NCBI GenBank assembly: GCA_029866215.1
Contig: JARWZU010000088.1
Span: forward strand, 124,001-188,000
Direction: 5' to 3'
From: Akkermansiaceae bacterium
GTDB lineage: Bacteria > Verrucomicrobiota > Verrucomicrobiia > Verrucomicrobiales > Akkermansiaceae
DNA: 64,000 nucleotides
Shown piece by piece: positions 26,687 to 35,546 of this stretch. A model generated the notes under the pieces. It had not been told where the DNA came from. It saw only the letters and a list, made by a program, of their open reading frames with translations, and did not search any database. The number at the start of each line of letters is the position of its first letter. Within the stretch, counting starts at the first letter, position 1. Position numbers and translations under genes: made by a program.

Positions 26687-29600
26687 ATGAAAGTTCTTCA
26701 AGTATTTAACCGCTACCAAGAAAAAGGTGGCGAGGAACTCTCAGTTGAGAGGGTTTCAAATGTGATTAGCACTCGGCACAGAGTTTTTCATTGCTATTTC
26801 GACAGCATCTCATGGATGAACGAAACCGATATCATTGATCGCCTCACCCAAGCGCTGCGAATTTTCTACAATCCTCCGGCGGTCAGAAGGTTCAAACTGC
26901 AACTGAAGGCATGCAACCCAGACGTGATTCTGATGCACAACATCTTTCCCGTGGGATCGATTGGGGTTTATTGGGCAGCGATCCGCAGCGGCATTCCCGT
27001 TTTGCACTACATTCACAATTTTCGACCTTTTTCGGTCAATGGCTATCTGTGGGCAAATGAGCGCCTCGAAACGGCAGGCCTCAGGAAAAACTTTTTCCCT
27101 GAGATCTTGGCAGGATCTTGGCAAAATTCGCGACTCAAGACGGCGCTCTACGCGTTGGTGATATGGACTATGCATGCTGCTGGCATCTATCGGAAGTTTG
27201 ATGGTTGGCTGGCGATCTCGGGATTCATGCGCGACGTGTTTGTGAAAGCGGGCGTACCTGCCGAGAAAGTCTTTTTGCTTCGGCATTCGTGGGAGATGCC
27301 AAGTGCACCAAGTGCACCAAGTGCACCAAGTGCACATGGTGAAACGCCGATTCCCTATTTCCTGTTTCTTGGCAGGATTACAGAGGCCAAAGGCATCCGG
27401 GTACTGGTTGAAGCCTGGCGGTGTGTAGCGGCAGAACACCCAGAGGCGCGACTCATCATTGGTGGAGATGGGCCAGCGGCTGAGTGGCTAAGCGCTGAGA
27501 TTCGGGTTACCGACCGAATCGAATTTAAAGGCTTTGTATCAGGAGAGGAAAAAAAGCGATTGCTTCAAGGCTGTGAGGCGATGCTGGTCACCTCTGAGTG
27601 GTGGGAACCTTTGGGACTGGTGGTTTATGAAGCTTATCAATACCAGCGTCCCGTCATTGCAGCTCGATCAGGTGGACTGATGGAGACAGTGATCGATGGA
27701 AAAACTGGCTGGCTCTATCCACCTAGCAACAGCCGTGCTCTCGCAGACTGCGTCCTAGATGCTCTGCAGGCTCCTGCTGAGGCCAGTCGTCGTGGCATCG
27801 AGGGCTTCGCGTGGATGAAAAAAAATTCGCGCAACTCGGACTGGTTAGAAGATTTTGACAAAATTGCTGACGTGGTGAGGTCGCGGCGCGGAAAAGGTCG
27901 CGCCCTGAAGCCAACTGATGCACCCGACCAACCGGTGGACTTTTCAATTGTCACCGCCAGCTTTCGGCAAATTCCCTATCTCTCAAGGTGCGCAGCGAGC
28001 GTCGCCGATCAGGGTGGTGGATTTATCGTGGAACACCTGGTTCACGACGGTTGCTCTGGTGATGATTTTGACCAATGGGCTGCGAGTCAAAACTTTGCTT
28101 CATGCGTTAGCGAAAAAGATGATGGCATGTATGACGCCATCAATCGCGGTTTCGGCAGAGCTCAAGGGGCATTCCTCGCGTGGCTGAACTGTGACGAGCA
28201 GTATTTACCGGGGGCCTTAGCTCAGGTGAAGACGTGGTTCGAGAATAATCCTGACATCGATATCCTTTTTGGCGACGTGGTATTGATCACCCCTGAGGGC
28301 ATCCCTCTTGCCTATCGGAAGGCCGTCAAGCCGCTGCAGGGGCACATCCGCAGTTGCTTCCTGCCGACTTATTCGGCGGCAACCTTTGTCCGTAAAAGGG
28401 TGATTGATCAAGGATTTCTGGTCGACACTCAATACCGCGCAATTGCGGATGGGGTATGGATCGATGGCCTTTTAAGCGCCGGATTCAAAGCAGGAGTCTT
28501 GAACCAACCTCTGGCGGTCTTCACTCAAACAGGAGAAAATTTGGGACAGAGCCCCTTGGCGCGCGATGAGAACCTTGCGTGGCGCAGTCGGATGGGAAGA
28601 TCGCAGGTGATGCAACGCTTGTTATGGAGTGCAGCGCATCGATTACGAAAGCTTTTTGCGGGTGCCTACTGGAAACGAACTGTTAGAGTTCAAATTTTCG
28701 ATTTGCTGGCCAAATCACGCGTTTCGCGAGAAGCGAGAGTCGGGGAGCGTTGGGTCACCCACGTGAAGGACAATGGCGAGAGTGATCGTAATCGGGCGAT
28801 CTCATCTCCACCCTCGTCCAAATCCAAAATCGCCATCTCAGTCTACCTTGCAGATCAGAATCCAAAGCTGGGGCGAAGTTTGGGGATCTCTCGCATGACC
28901 GAAGTGATGCTGCAAGCGCTGGATCGCTCGCAAGACATCCACCTCACTGGGGTTTCTTCCGAGTCATCCATTCAGATTCTTGGCTCCACCAAAGCTGCGG
29001 TGTTGCCATGGAATACCCGTGGGGCAATGCGACGCATTCTAACCGATAACTTGCACCCACTTTTTCGTAAAGGTCAAATTCCTGATACTTATTATTTCCC
29101 GAAGGGTTTTTTACCGCGGTTGCATTGGCTTTGTTCGCCATCGGTAGTAACGATCCACGATACCATCATCCAATATTACAGTGATGTTTATCCGAAATGG
29201 CGGACTAGGATGGAATACCGTTATTGGGCCTCAATGCTCAAATACACCCTGCGACATGCAACCTGCATTCTAACGGTTTCAGAATCCGCCAAGACCCAGA
29301 TTCGAACTTTCATGGAGCGCCATGGAATCCCCGAAAAAGAGATCCTCGTGACCTATGAGCCGTGCCTCTATGAGTCCCTTCCGCAACCCGCCGAGGTGGC
29401 GAAAGAAGATTACGTGATTCACTTGGCATCACGCGAACCTCACAAACGAACGGCGCATTTGATCCAGTGGTGGCATGAAGCCGAGATGCGCGGTGATGCC
29501 TTGCCGACCCTGCATTTAATTGGCACGGTGCCATCCGAGGTAGCCCATTTGCTCACAAGCGCGCAACGAATCGTCGGTCAACCGTTTCTAAAAGAGTCGG

Positions 29601-29941
29601 CGCTGGAGGATGCCTATCGCCAAGCACGGGTGCTGATCCTACCCTCCGAGATCGAGGGCTTCGGACTACCAGCATTAGAAGCCTACTACCTCGGAACGCC
29701 CGTGTGCTATGTGAAGGGCACCTCGGTAGAGGAAGTGCTAAGACCTGCGACCGCAAAAGGCGGCTTTAACCTAGACGATGCCGCATCACTTTTCTCCGCC
29801 CTCGACGAGGTCATGACCATGAGCCCCGAAGAAGTCAAACAATGCGGACTGAAGCTAAGGGAAACCTATGCCGCCGAGAAGGTGGTAGAGAGAATGATCG
29901 ATGCATTCCGCCGTGTAGCGGCGGGGAGCTCTGGGAGGTAA
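26687..29941 (+). CDS. Three-domain glycosyltransferase fusion (GT4-GT2-GT4)
   Basis: This 1084-residue protein joins three transferase domains. Domain 1 (about 1-395) is GT4 with EPLGLVVYEAYQYQRPV near 307. Domain 2 (about 415-610) is GT2 with FSIVTASFRQIPYLSRC and WLNCDEQYLPGAL near 500. Domain 3 (about 713-1084) is GT4 with EGFGLPALEAYYLGTP near 989. A short APS tripeptide repeat from a 9-base tandem repeat (AGTGCACCA) sits near residue 205 inside domain 1, in the linker between its two halves. One protein could add several sugars in order. No frameshift is seen. Confidence 0.85.
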   Translation: MKVLQVFNRYQEKGGEELSVERVSNVISTRHRVFHCYFDSISWMNETDIIDRLTQALRIFYNPPAVRRFKLQLKACNPDVILMHNIFPVGSIGVYWAAIRSGIPVLHYIHNFRPFSVNGYLWANERLETAGLRKNFFPEILAGSWQNSRLKTALYALVIWTMHAAGIYRKFDGWLAISGFMRDVFVKAGVPAEKVFLLRHSWEMPSAPSAPSAPSAHGETPIPYFLFLGRITEAKGIRVLVEAWRCVAAEHPEARLIIGGDGPAAEWLSAEIRVTDRIEFKGFVSGEEKKRLLQGCEAMLVTSEWWEPLGLVVYEAYQYQRPVIAARSGGLMETVIDGKTGWLYPPSNSRALADCVLDALQAPAEASRRGIEGFAWMKKNSRNSDWLEDFDKIADVVRSRRGKGRALKPTDAPDQPVDFSIVTASFRQIPYLSRCAASVADQGGGFIVEHLVHDGCSGDDFDQWAASQNFASCVSEKDDGMYDAINRGFGRAQGAFLAWLNCDEQYLPGALAQVKTWFENNPDIDILFGDVVLITPEGIPLAYRKAVKPLQGHIRSCFLPTYSAATFVRKRVIDQGFLVDTQYRAIADGVWIDGLLSAGFKAGVLNQPLAVFTQTGENLGQSPLARDENLAWRSRMGRSQVMQRLLWSAAHRLRKLFAGAYWKRTVRVQIFDLLAKSRVSREARVGERWVTHVKDNGESDRNRAISSPPSSKSKIAISVYLADQNPKLGRSLGISRMTEVMLQALDRSQDIHLTGVSSESSIQILGSTKAAVLPWNTRGAMRRILTDNLHPLFRKGQIPDTYYFPKGFLPRLHWLCSPSVVTIHDTIIQYYSDVYPKWRTRMEYRYWASMLKYTLRHATCILTVSESAKTQIRTFMERHGIPEKEILVTYEPCLYESLPQPAEVAKEDYVIHLASREPHKRTAHLIQWWHEAEMRGDALPTLHLIGTVPSEVAHLLTSAQRIVGQPFLKESALEDAYRQARVLILPSEIEGFGLPALEAYYLGTPVCYVKGTSVEEVLRPATAKGGFNLDDAASLFSALDEVMTMSPEEVKQCGLKLRETYAAEKVVERMIDAFRRVAAGSSGR
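27300..27335 (+). repeat. In-frame 9-base tandem repeat in the GT fusion
   Basis: AGTGCACCA is repeated three times and followed by a partial copy (AGTGCACAT). It encodes Ser-Ala-Pro units in frame. The unit is a multiple of three, so copy changes would alter linker length without breaking the frame. Confidence 0.85.
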
Positions 29942-30042
29942 AGCTGAAATTGGGAAAGTTGAAAGCTGAAATTGGGAGGAGAGGATGTGAGGTAAGTTAG
30001 ATTTTTGGACCACCACCTCCACAGTCAGCCCAGATAAATATT
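29942..30042 (-). repeat. Reverse-oriented repeat arm after the GT fusion
   Basis: Bases 29942-29980 (AAGCTGAAATTGGGAAAGTTGAAAGC...) are the reverse complement of the repeat block at 30200-30360; a 28-base stretch pairs perfectly with the copy around 30210-30240. The remainder up to 30042 shows no feature except the beginning of the transposase relic frame. Confidence 0.8.
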
Positions 30043-30150
30043 AAGCCACGCAAACCCTGCACCGCAGAGTTCAAAGTTCAGGCGGTTGAACTCATTCGTA
30101 CCGAGAAGCCCGTGTCCCAATTCGAGGTAAAAAAACCGTATCTTAACTAA
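30043..30150 (+). pseudogene. IS3-family transposase OrfA N-terminal relic
   Basis: The frame from 30043 reads KPRKPCTAEFKVQAVELIR then TEKPVSQ and stops at TAA about 30148-30150. This is the start of the helix-turn-helix protein OrfA of IS3-type elements (K-P-R-K-x-Y-T-x-E-F-K-x-x-A-V-x-L-I pattern). There is no start codon, the rest of OrfA and all of OrfB are missing, and no terminal inverted repeats of an IS are seen. It is enclosed by inverted arms of the intergenic repeat family. Confidence 0.65.
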
Positions 30151-30186
30151 GCTAAAAGCCTCCAAAAATCGGTTGCATCTCAAACA

Positions 30187-30362
30187 CATTTTCCCCGTCT
30201 TTCATTCCAGCTTTCAGCTTTCAACTTTCCCAATTTCAGCTTTACCCCTTCTTCCCCGTCTTCCCTTTCAGCTTTCAGCTTTCAGCTTTCCCAATTTCAG
30301 CTTTACCCCTTCTTCCCCTTTTCCCATTTCAGTTTTCAACTTTCCCAATTTCAGCTTTACCC
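30187..30362 (+). repeat. Pyrimidine-rich repeat block before the DUF268 gene
   Basis: Three copies of a roughly 55-base unit, AGCTTTCAACTTTCCCAATT followed by TCAGCTTTACCCCTTCTTCC, fill this stretch in + orientation. The last copy ends TTTACCCG directly against the ATG at 30364. This is a local variant of the family, with CTTTCCCAATTTCAGC in place of TTCTACCTCTAAAC. Confidence 0.85.
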
Positions 30363-30363
30363 G

Positions 30364-31128
30364 ATGCTTCGAGCCATTTTACGCAACGCGGGAATTCATC
30401 CCCGTCGAATCCTCTCCTCCCTGACGGGTTGGCGGCGATATGCTCGGGAACGTGCGAGTTTCCGGAAAATGACGGGAGCAGATGCTCTGCCGTGGGGACG
30501 CGAACTGCCAATCCTCACGGAATGGGACGAGTCGTCCGGCTCGCTTGGGGCTTACTTCCATCAGGATCAGGTGGTGGCGCGGTGGATTTACGAAGCAAGG
30601 CCTGTACGCCATCTGGATGTGGGCTCCAGGTTGGATGGTTTCATCGGCAGCTTGTCCGTATTCCGTGAGGTGGAGGTCATTGATATCCGACCGCAGCCAC
30701 GACCGGTTCACAACGTGAGCTTTCATCAACTCGACCTCATGGGCGAACTGCAATCGCAGTGGATCGAAGCCACTGATTCGCTTTCCTGCCTGCACACGAT
30801 CGAGCATTTCGGGCTGGGACGCTACGGGGATCCCATCGATCCGCAGGGCTATCAGAAGGGTCTGGAGCAAATGAAGCGGATAGTCAAACCAGGCGGATTG
30901 TTTCATCTATCCACTCCCATCGGGCCGCAGCGTGTTGAATTCAACGCCCACCGCATCTTTGCACCGGCGACTCTGCTCGATTGGTTCGCCGACGGCTGGA
31001 CTGTAGAAAAATGCGCGGTGATCGATGACGATTGCAATGTGTTCGAGGGAGTGGGTTCAGACTTGCTGAAGGCAGCGAAGTGTCAAATGGGAGTCGGAAT
31101 CGTCGCTGCGAGGAAAGTCCAAGGGTAA
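30364..31128 (+). CDS. DUF268-family protein (methyltransferase-like)
   Basis: The 254-residue protein shows HLDVGSRLDGFIGSL near residue 83, a Rossmann-type SAM-binding-like motif, and SLSCLHTIEHFGLGRYGDP near 139, the signature of DUF268 proteins from glycan clusters. MKRIVKPGGLFHLSTPIG near 171 is the usual methyltransferase strand after motif III. It may methylate or otherwise modify a sugar; direct evidence for the family is lacking. ATG 30364 follows the repeat block with no Shine-Dalgarno sequence. The nearby GT11 gene starts 134 bases downstream. Confidence 0.75.
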   Translation: MLRAILRNAGIHPRRILSSLTGWRRYARERASFRKMTGADALPWGRELPILTEWDESSGSLGAYFHQDQVVARWIYEARPVRHLDVGSRLDGFIGSLSVFREVEVIDIRPQPRPVHNVSFHQLDLMGELQSQWIEATDSLSCLHTIEHFGLGRYGDPIDPQGYQKGLEQMKRIVKPGGLFHLSTPIGPQRVEFNAHRIFAPATLLDWFADGWTVEKCAVIDDDCNVFEGVGSDLLKAAKCQMGVGIVAARKVQG

Positions 31129-31205
31129 AGGAATACTCCAAAAAAATTGAAAGTTAAAAGCGGCCGCCGCATACGTTAGGTGCCACCCCTTCTTCTCTGT
31201 AGCAT

Positions 31206-31260
31206 TCACTTTCCAGAATTTCAGCTTCTCAGATTTTCAGTTTTTCAGCTTTTACCACCT
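31206..31260 (+). repeat. Pyrimidine-rich repeat block before the GT11 gene
   Basis: AATTTCAGCTTCTCAG, ATTTTCAG, TTTTTCAGC and TTTTACCACCTAA lie directly before ATG 31263. Again the TTTACC element sits in place of a Shine-Dalgarno sequence. Confidence 0.75.
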
Positions 31261-31262
31261 AA

Positions 31263-32168
31263 ATGATACGCATCGTCCTACTGGGCCGTACTGGTAATAA
31301 CATTTTCCAATATGCACTAGGACGTGTGTTGGCTCAACAGCATGGGGTGCCGCTAGTATTGGATGCATCTTGGTTCAACGCGGAGGGTTGGGCAGAGGTT
31401 TCCCACTTTTTACGTTTACCGATCCAAGCGAAGGTGATCCGCCCATTTTCGTTGGGATCTCGTGCGTTCCGCAATCTAACGGGAAAACATTTCTGGGAGT
31501 ATCGCAGATTTCCTTTTATCAAAGAACCCACAAGCGATCAGTCGTTTGATCCTCGCTACCTCTCCAGTCCTGCTGATTGTTGCCTCTTCGGATATTTCCA
31601 ATCACCGCTGTATTTTCAGGGCATCGCGGACGAGTTGCGCGCCGAATTGAATGAACTGATTTCGTTAGGAGCACACTCACCCAGTGGAAAAGACTCGTTG
31701 TCGGATTTCGGGTCCACCCAAGGATCTCGTCGGGCTAAAATTCGATCGCTTGCCGAAAACCTGAATTCGCCTGCCAGCGTAGCCGTTCACATTCGCCGAG
31801 GGGATTATCAGCACCACCCCTGTTTCCAAGTCTGCGACTTGGAATACTATCAAAAATCCATTGAAACCATGCGCGCCCGCATTCCAGGGGCGCGTTTTTT
31901 TATTTTCTCGGACGACCCCGAGTGGTGCAGGTCAGCGTTTCGTGAGGACGATGTAGTCATCATCGACCCGGGATCAGCAGGCAAGAATCCTCTGCACGAT
32001 CTCCATCTCATGAGCCTTGCGTCTCACCATATCATCGCGAACAGCACGTATTCATGGTGGGCCGCATGGCTAGGCGACAAGCCCGATCAACAGGTCCTGA
32101 TGCCTGACCGCTGGTATGCACATGACATCACCGCGCCCATTGAAGAAAAATTTTGGAAATCGCCTTAG
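31263..32168 (+). CDS. Alpha-1,2-fucosyltransferase-like enzyme (GT11)
   Basis: The 301-residue protein has the GT11 N-terminal motif LLGRTGNNIFQYALGR near residue 5, the donor motif VAVHIRRGDY near 177 and ANSTYSWWAAWLG near 259. All three are standard in bacterial alpha-1,2-fucosyltransferases such as FutC and WbsJ. It should add fucose, or a similar deoxyhexose, from a GDP donor. No GDP-fucose synthesis genes (gmd, fcl) are visible in the window. The middle (about 130-170) has a serine-rich insert (SPSGKDSLSDFGSTQGS). Confidence 0.85.
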   Translation: MIRIVLLGRTGNNIFQYALGRVLAQQHGVPLVLDASWFNAEGWAEVSHFLRLPIQAKVIRPFSLGSRAFRNLTGKHFWEYRRFPFIKEPTSDQSFDPRYLSSPADCCLFGYFQSPLYFQGIADELRAELNELISLGAHSPSGKDSLSDFGSTQGSRRAKIRSLAENLNSPASVAVHIRRGDYQHHPCFQVCDLEYYQKSIETMRARIPGARFFIFSDDPEWCRSAFREDDVVIIDPGSAGKNPLHDLHLMSLASHHIIANSTYSWWAAWLGDKPDQQVLMPDRWYAHDITAPIEEKFWKSP

Positions 32169-32362
32169 CCTTGTGCATGCGACAGATCAATTCATCAATG
32201 CTGTCTCTTCCACACGTTCGGAATTCTACACCTGTAGTTGCTAAGTTCACCGCATTTTTTGCACCAATCTTAAGGCGGCTCATTACATGCTTCCCGTTGT
32301 TTCGTGTCTTGGTTTGTTAGACAAAACCACTTTTAGCGATTTTCATACCACTTCATCTCCAC

Positions 32363-33100
32363 ATGCTTCTTTCAATTATCATTCCAGTTTATAACGAGGA
32401 GCGTCTTGTTTGTGATCTGCTGGAAAAGGTCATGGATCTGCAAGTGATCAGTGGTGTCGAAAAAGAGATCATTGTGGTGGATGACGGTTCACTAGACCGG
32501 ACCCACGAAGTGGTCCAGCGGTTGATCGAGGCAAACCCAAGCAAGAAGTTGAGACTCCTTCAGCACCCAAAAAATCGGGGCAAAGGAGCTGCGGTTCGGA
32601 CAGGACTCGGTGCGGCACACGGAGAGATCGTCATTATCCAAGACGCAGATCTTGAGTATGATCCGGAAGACATCAACCGAGTCATGCAGCCGGTCTTAGA
32701 TGGAGCAGCCAAGACAGTTTACGGCTCACGGATTTTAGGAGAAAAGGCTCTCGGGAGATCTGGCATCTTCGGAATACTCACTGGCAAGCATCCTAATTCC
32801 TATATTCTCGCCTATCTCGGTGGGGTAACCGTCACCAAATGGATCAATCTCCTAACAGGCTCAAAATTGACCGATGAACCGACCTGCTACAAGTGCTTCC
32901 ATCGTAGCGCCCTCGACAAGATTCAAATTGAGCGAGAAGATTTTTCGTGGGAGCCAGAAGTCACCATGAAAATTTTAAATAGCGGCATTCGAATTCAGGA
33001 AGTGCCGATTTCGTATCACCCTCGCAAGCGCAGTGAGGGGAAGAAAATCAATTGGAAAGATGGCGCAAAGGCACTCTGGGTGGCTTGGCAGTATCGTTGA
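32363..33100 (+). CDS. Family 2 glycosyltransferase (DPM1-like)
   Basis: This 245-residue GT-A enzyme has LSIIIPVYNEE at residue 2, VVDDGSLDRT near 40, NRGKGAAVRTGL near 71 and QDADLEYDPED near 92, the complete polyprenyl-phosphate mannosyl- or glucosyltransferase pattern. No membrane helices follow. It probably makes the lipid-linked sugar used by the large membrane protein whose gene starts 27 bases downstream. The basic C-terminus (HPRKRSEGKKINWKDG) is typical of this group. Confidence 0.88.
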   Translation: MLLSIIIPVYNEERLVCDLLEKVMDLQVISGVEKEIIVVDDGSLDRTHEVVQRLIEANPSKKLRLLQHPKNRGKGAAVRTGLGAAHGEIVIIQDADLEYDPEDINRVMQPVLDGAAKTVYGSRILGEKALGRSGIFGILTGKHPNSYILAYLGGVTVTKWINLLTGSKLTDEPTCYKCFHRSALDKIQIEREDFSWEPEVTMKILNSGIRIQEVPISYHPRKRSEGKKINWKDGAKALWVAWQYR

Positions 33101-33127
33101 GGGCAAAAGCTGTTTCTTGTTAAAATT

Positions 33128-35458
33128 TTGAAAATTCAAAATTCAAAATCGTTAATTCCACTGCTTGCATGTCTAGGGGTGGTACTGCTGTGGTTTTCGC
33201 CTTGGTGGATCGGTGGGCGAAATTTGGCTCCATTGGATTTGCTCAATGGAATGATGCAGCCCTGGCGGGGCGCGTCTGAGACTGGTGGGGCAAAGAACCA
33301 CATCGTCTCAGATGCGGTGGACCAGTACCTCGTCTATCGGATTGTCGCCGCTGAGAGTTACGCGAAAGAAGGCTGGCTGGGATGGAGCCGTTTAACCTAC
33401 GGCGGCACGGCCCAGTACGCCAATACGATGGCGCTTTACTATGATTGGACGATGCAGCTTCACCGCTGGTTTAGTTTTTGGACGGCCTGGCATCTCGGTC
33501 TCATGGCCCAAGTATTGATTGCCGCTGCTGGGATGTTGCTATTTTTGAAAGGGCGTAGCATCAGATCTCTTTGGGCATGCTGCGGCGCGCTGGCCTATGC
33601 GGCAAATTCTCAATTCGTCGTCTGGATCTATCATCGGTGGACCTTGAGTGCATTCTGCTGGGTGCCTTGGATTTTATGGGCCATCGATCGGTACCGGCAA
33701 GGCAAACACGCATCGTGGGGCTGGGTTCCAGTATTCATGGCGATGGCATTTCTCGGTGGCACCTTGCAACATGCGGCGTTCGTGGTTCTTGCTGTGATCG
33801 CAATCTGGGGTGAGGAGGCCATCACCCATGGAACCTCCGTGAAGGCACAGACCCAATTATTGTGTCGTTATGCGATCTGGGGGCTTCTGGGAGCAGGCCT
33901 CGCCGCCATGATGTTCTTGCCATGCGTGGATGCTTTTCTAGTAAGTAACCGGCTAGGATTGCACATGGGCATGCATGGAAAATCTTCCATGGGAATCTAT
34001 CCAGAGGGAATTCTGCAACCCATTCTTAACCTCGCAGCCTACCCCCTGCAGATCTTTCCATCGCTGCTGGGACGCTGCGAATCAGTCGATCTTCTTAAAC
34101 TTTTCAAAAGTGAACTTTTCTATGTAATCTACTTCGGCTCCCTGCCCGTTTTGATTGCATTCATCGCCCTTTTTAAAAGGCAGACTCCGATGCTTGCCCG
34201 CCTGCTCATGGGCGCAGGACTTCTTCTACCTCTCACACCACTGGTGCGTTTACTCTATCAGCGACTTTACCTTCTTTTCATCCTCGGCGGGATCTTTGCA
34301 TTCACTCACTTCATGGAGTCCGCATCGGCAGATACGAAAAAACGAATCTTCAAAATCACTGCTTGGATGACCAGTTGTGGGCTTTTGATTTGGTCGGCAA
34401 TCAGTGTGATTCTGCAAATGAACCACGCCGAGATACAAACGCTTCTCTATCAGAAATTTGGTTCATCAGGTGGATCTTTTGGGTATTTCCATCAATGGGT
34501 TCATGGGAGGTTGGACAAGTTTCTGGCCGATCTTTTGATTTGGAGTCCTCAACAAATGATTCCACTCGCGCTGTTCGCGATAGCACTGATTGGGTTACGG
34601 CTCACGGCATCGGCCCATGAACGCTTGATCAAGCGCGGGAACTGGATGTTGGCGCTCGCAGTCGTTCTAGAAGTTTCGCTATTTGGCTATCGATGGATTG
34701 TTTTTACGGAGCCAACTCAAAATCCACTGTACCCCGTCACCCCAGAAGTTACGGCTTTGATTCAGCATGTTGGCAAAGAAGGTCGAGTGACCACCATGAT
34801 TGAAGAAACAGGCAATCACATGGCGGTCACCCCGTTTATCCCAAACACCCTGAGCCCCTATGGGATCGCAACCATCGGTGGATATGACAGCATCATGCCC
34901 AACGGCATGATCCGCGTGAACGATCCTAGGCGAGATGCAAAATCTCTTGGTCGCTTTGGCGTGACGCACCTGATCACCTACCCAGAAAACCCAGCGGTGG
35001 GCGCGGATTGGAACAGAATCTGGCAGAGTCCCGCCATGGCACTGTATGAGAATCCCACACCGGTTGCACGATACCTTGGCTTCCGCAGTGAAGATGAGAA
35101 AGATCAGTTTTTTCAAGGGCAGCTTGGATCTAACAGTTTAAAACTTGAGGAAACGACCCACCTAGAAAATCGTCGTGAAATTCAATCCCCCACCCCTCTG
35201 CGTTGGATTCGTATCGCGGAAAACCATGCCGCCGGGTGGGAGTATCGGGATCAAAAATCGTCCACACCTTGGATTCCAGTCAAACGCGCACCCGATGCCA
35301 GCATGTTGCTCGATCTGAGCAACTTCCCGGCAAAGCCCACCGTCATTGAAATGCGCTACCATCCCCCTCTGAGGCGTTTGGGATTTATTGTTTCTGGCGC
35401 CACTCTGCTTCTCATGATGCTCGGTGAATTCATTGCCATCCGTAAGAAAATTTATTAG
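33128..35458 (+). CDS. Large polytopic membrane protein, YfhO-like
   Basis: The 776-residue protein has about twelve hydrophobic segments in the first 530 residues and a soluble C-terminal part (about 540-750), then one last helix. APLDLLNGMMQPWRG near 31 and the DAVDQYLVYR segment near 60 resemble the first loop of YfhO/GT-C-type proteins, which in Gram-positives add sugars to lipid- or wall-linked glycans. It starts with TTG 33128; the codon lies in a small inverted repeat (ATTTTGAA/TTCAAAAT). The upstream DPM1-like gene is a plausible donor supplier. Confidence 0.7.
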   Translation: MKIQNSKSLIPLLACLGVVLLWFSPWWIGGRNLAPLDLLNGMMQPWRGASETGGAKNHIVSDAVDQYLVYRIVAAESYAKEGWLGWSRLTYGGTAQYANTMALYYDWTMQLHRWFSFWTAWHLGLMAQVLIAAAGMLLFLKGRSIRSLWACCGALAYAANSQFVVWIYHRWTLSAFCWVPWILWAIDRYRQGKHASWGWVPVFMAMAFLGGTLQHAAFVVLAVIAIWGEEAITHGTSVKAQTQLLCRYAIWGLLGAGLAAMMFLPCVDAFLVSNRLGLHMGMHGKSSMGIYPEGILQPILNLAAYPLQIFPSLLGRCESVDLLKLFKSELFYVIYFGSLPVLIAFIALFKRQTPMLARLLMGAGLLLPLTPLVRLLYQRLYLLFILGGIFAFTHFMESASADTKKRIFKITAWMTSCGLLIWSAISVILQMNHAEIQTLLYQKFGSSGGSFGYFHQWVHGRLDKFLADLLIWSPQQMIPLALFAIALIGLRLTASAHERLIKRGNWMLALAVVLEVSLFGYRWIVFTEPTQNPLYPVTPEVTALIQHVGKEGRVTTMIEETGNHMAVTPFIPNTLSPYGIATIGGYDSIMPNGMIRVNDPRRDAKSLGRFGVTHLITYPENPAVGADWNRIWQSPAMALYENPTPVARYLGFRSEDEKDQFFQGQLGSNSLKLEETTHLENRREIQSPTPLRWIRIAENHAAGWEYRDQKSSTPWIPVKRAPDASMLLDLSNFPAKPTVIEMRYHPPLRRLGFIVSGATLLLMMLGEFIAIRKKIY

Positions 35459-35546
35459 CCCCAAAGTTCAGTACACAATGATGCCTCTTAGGATCGAATA
35501 CAAAAGACCCATCCAAACTCTCTAACTTAATCACCGAAAAAATCGC

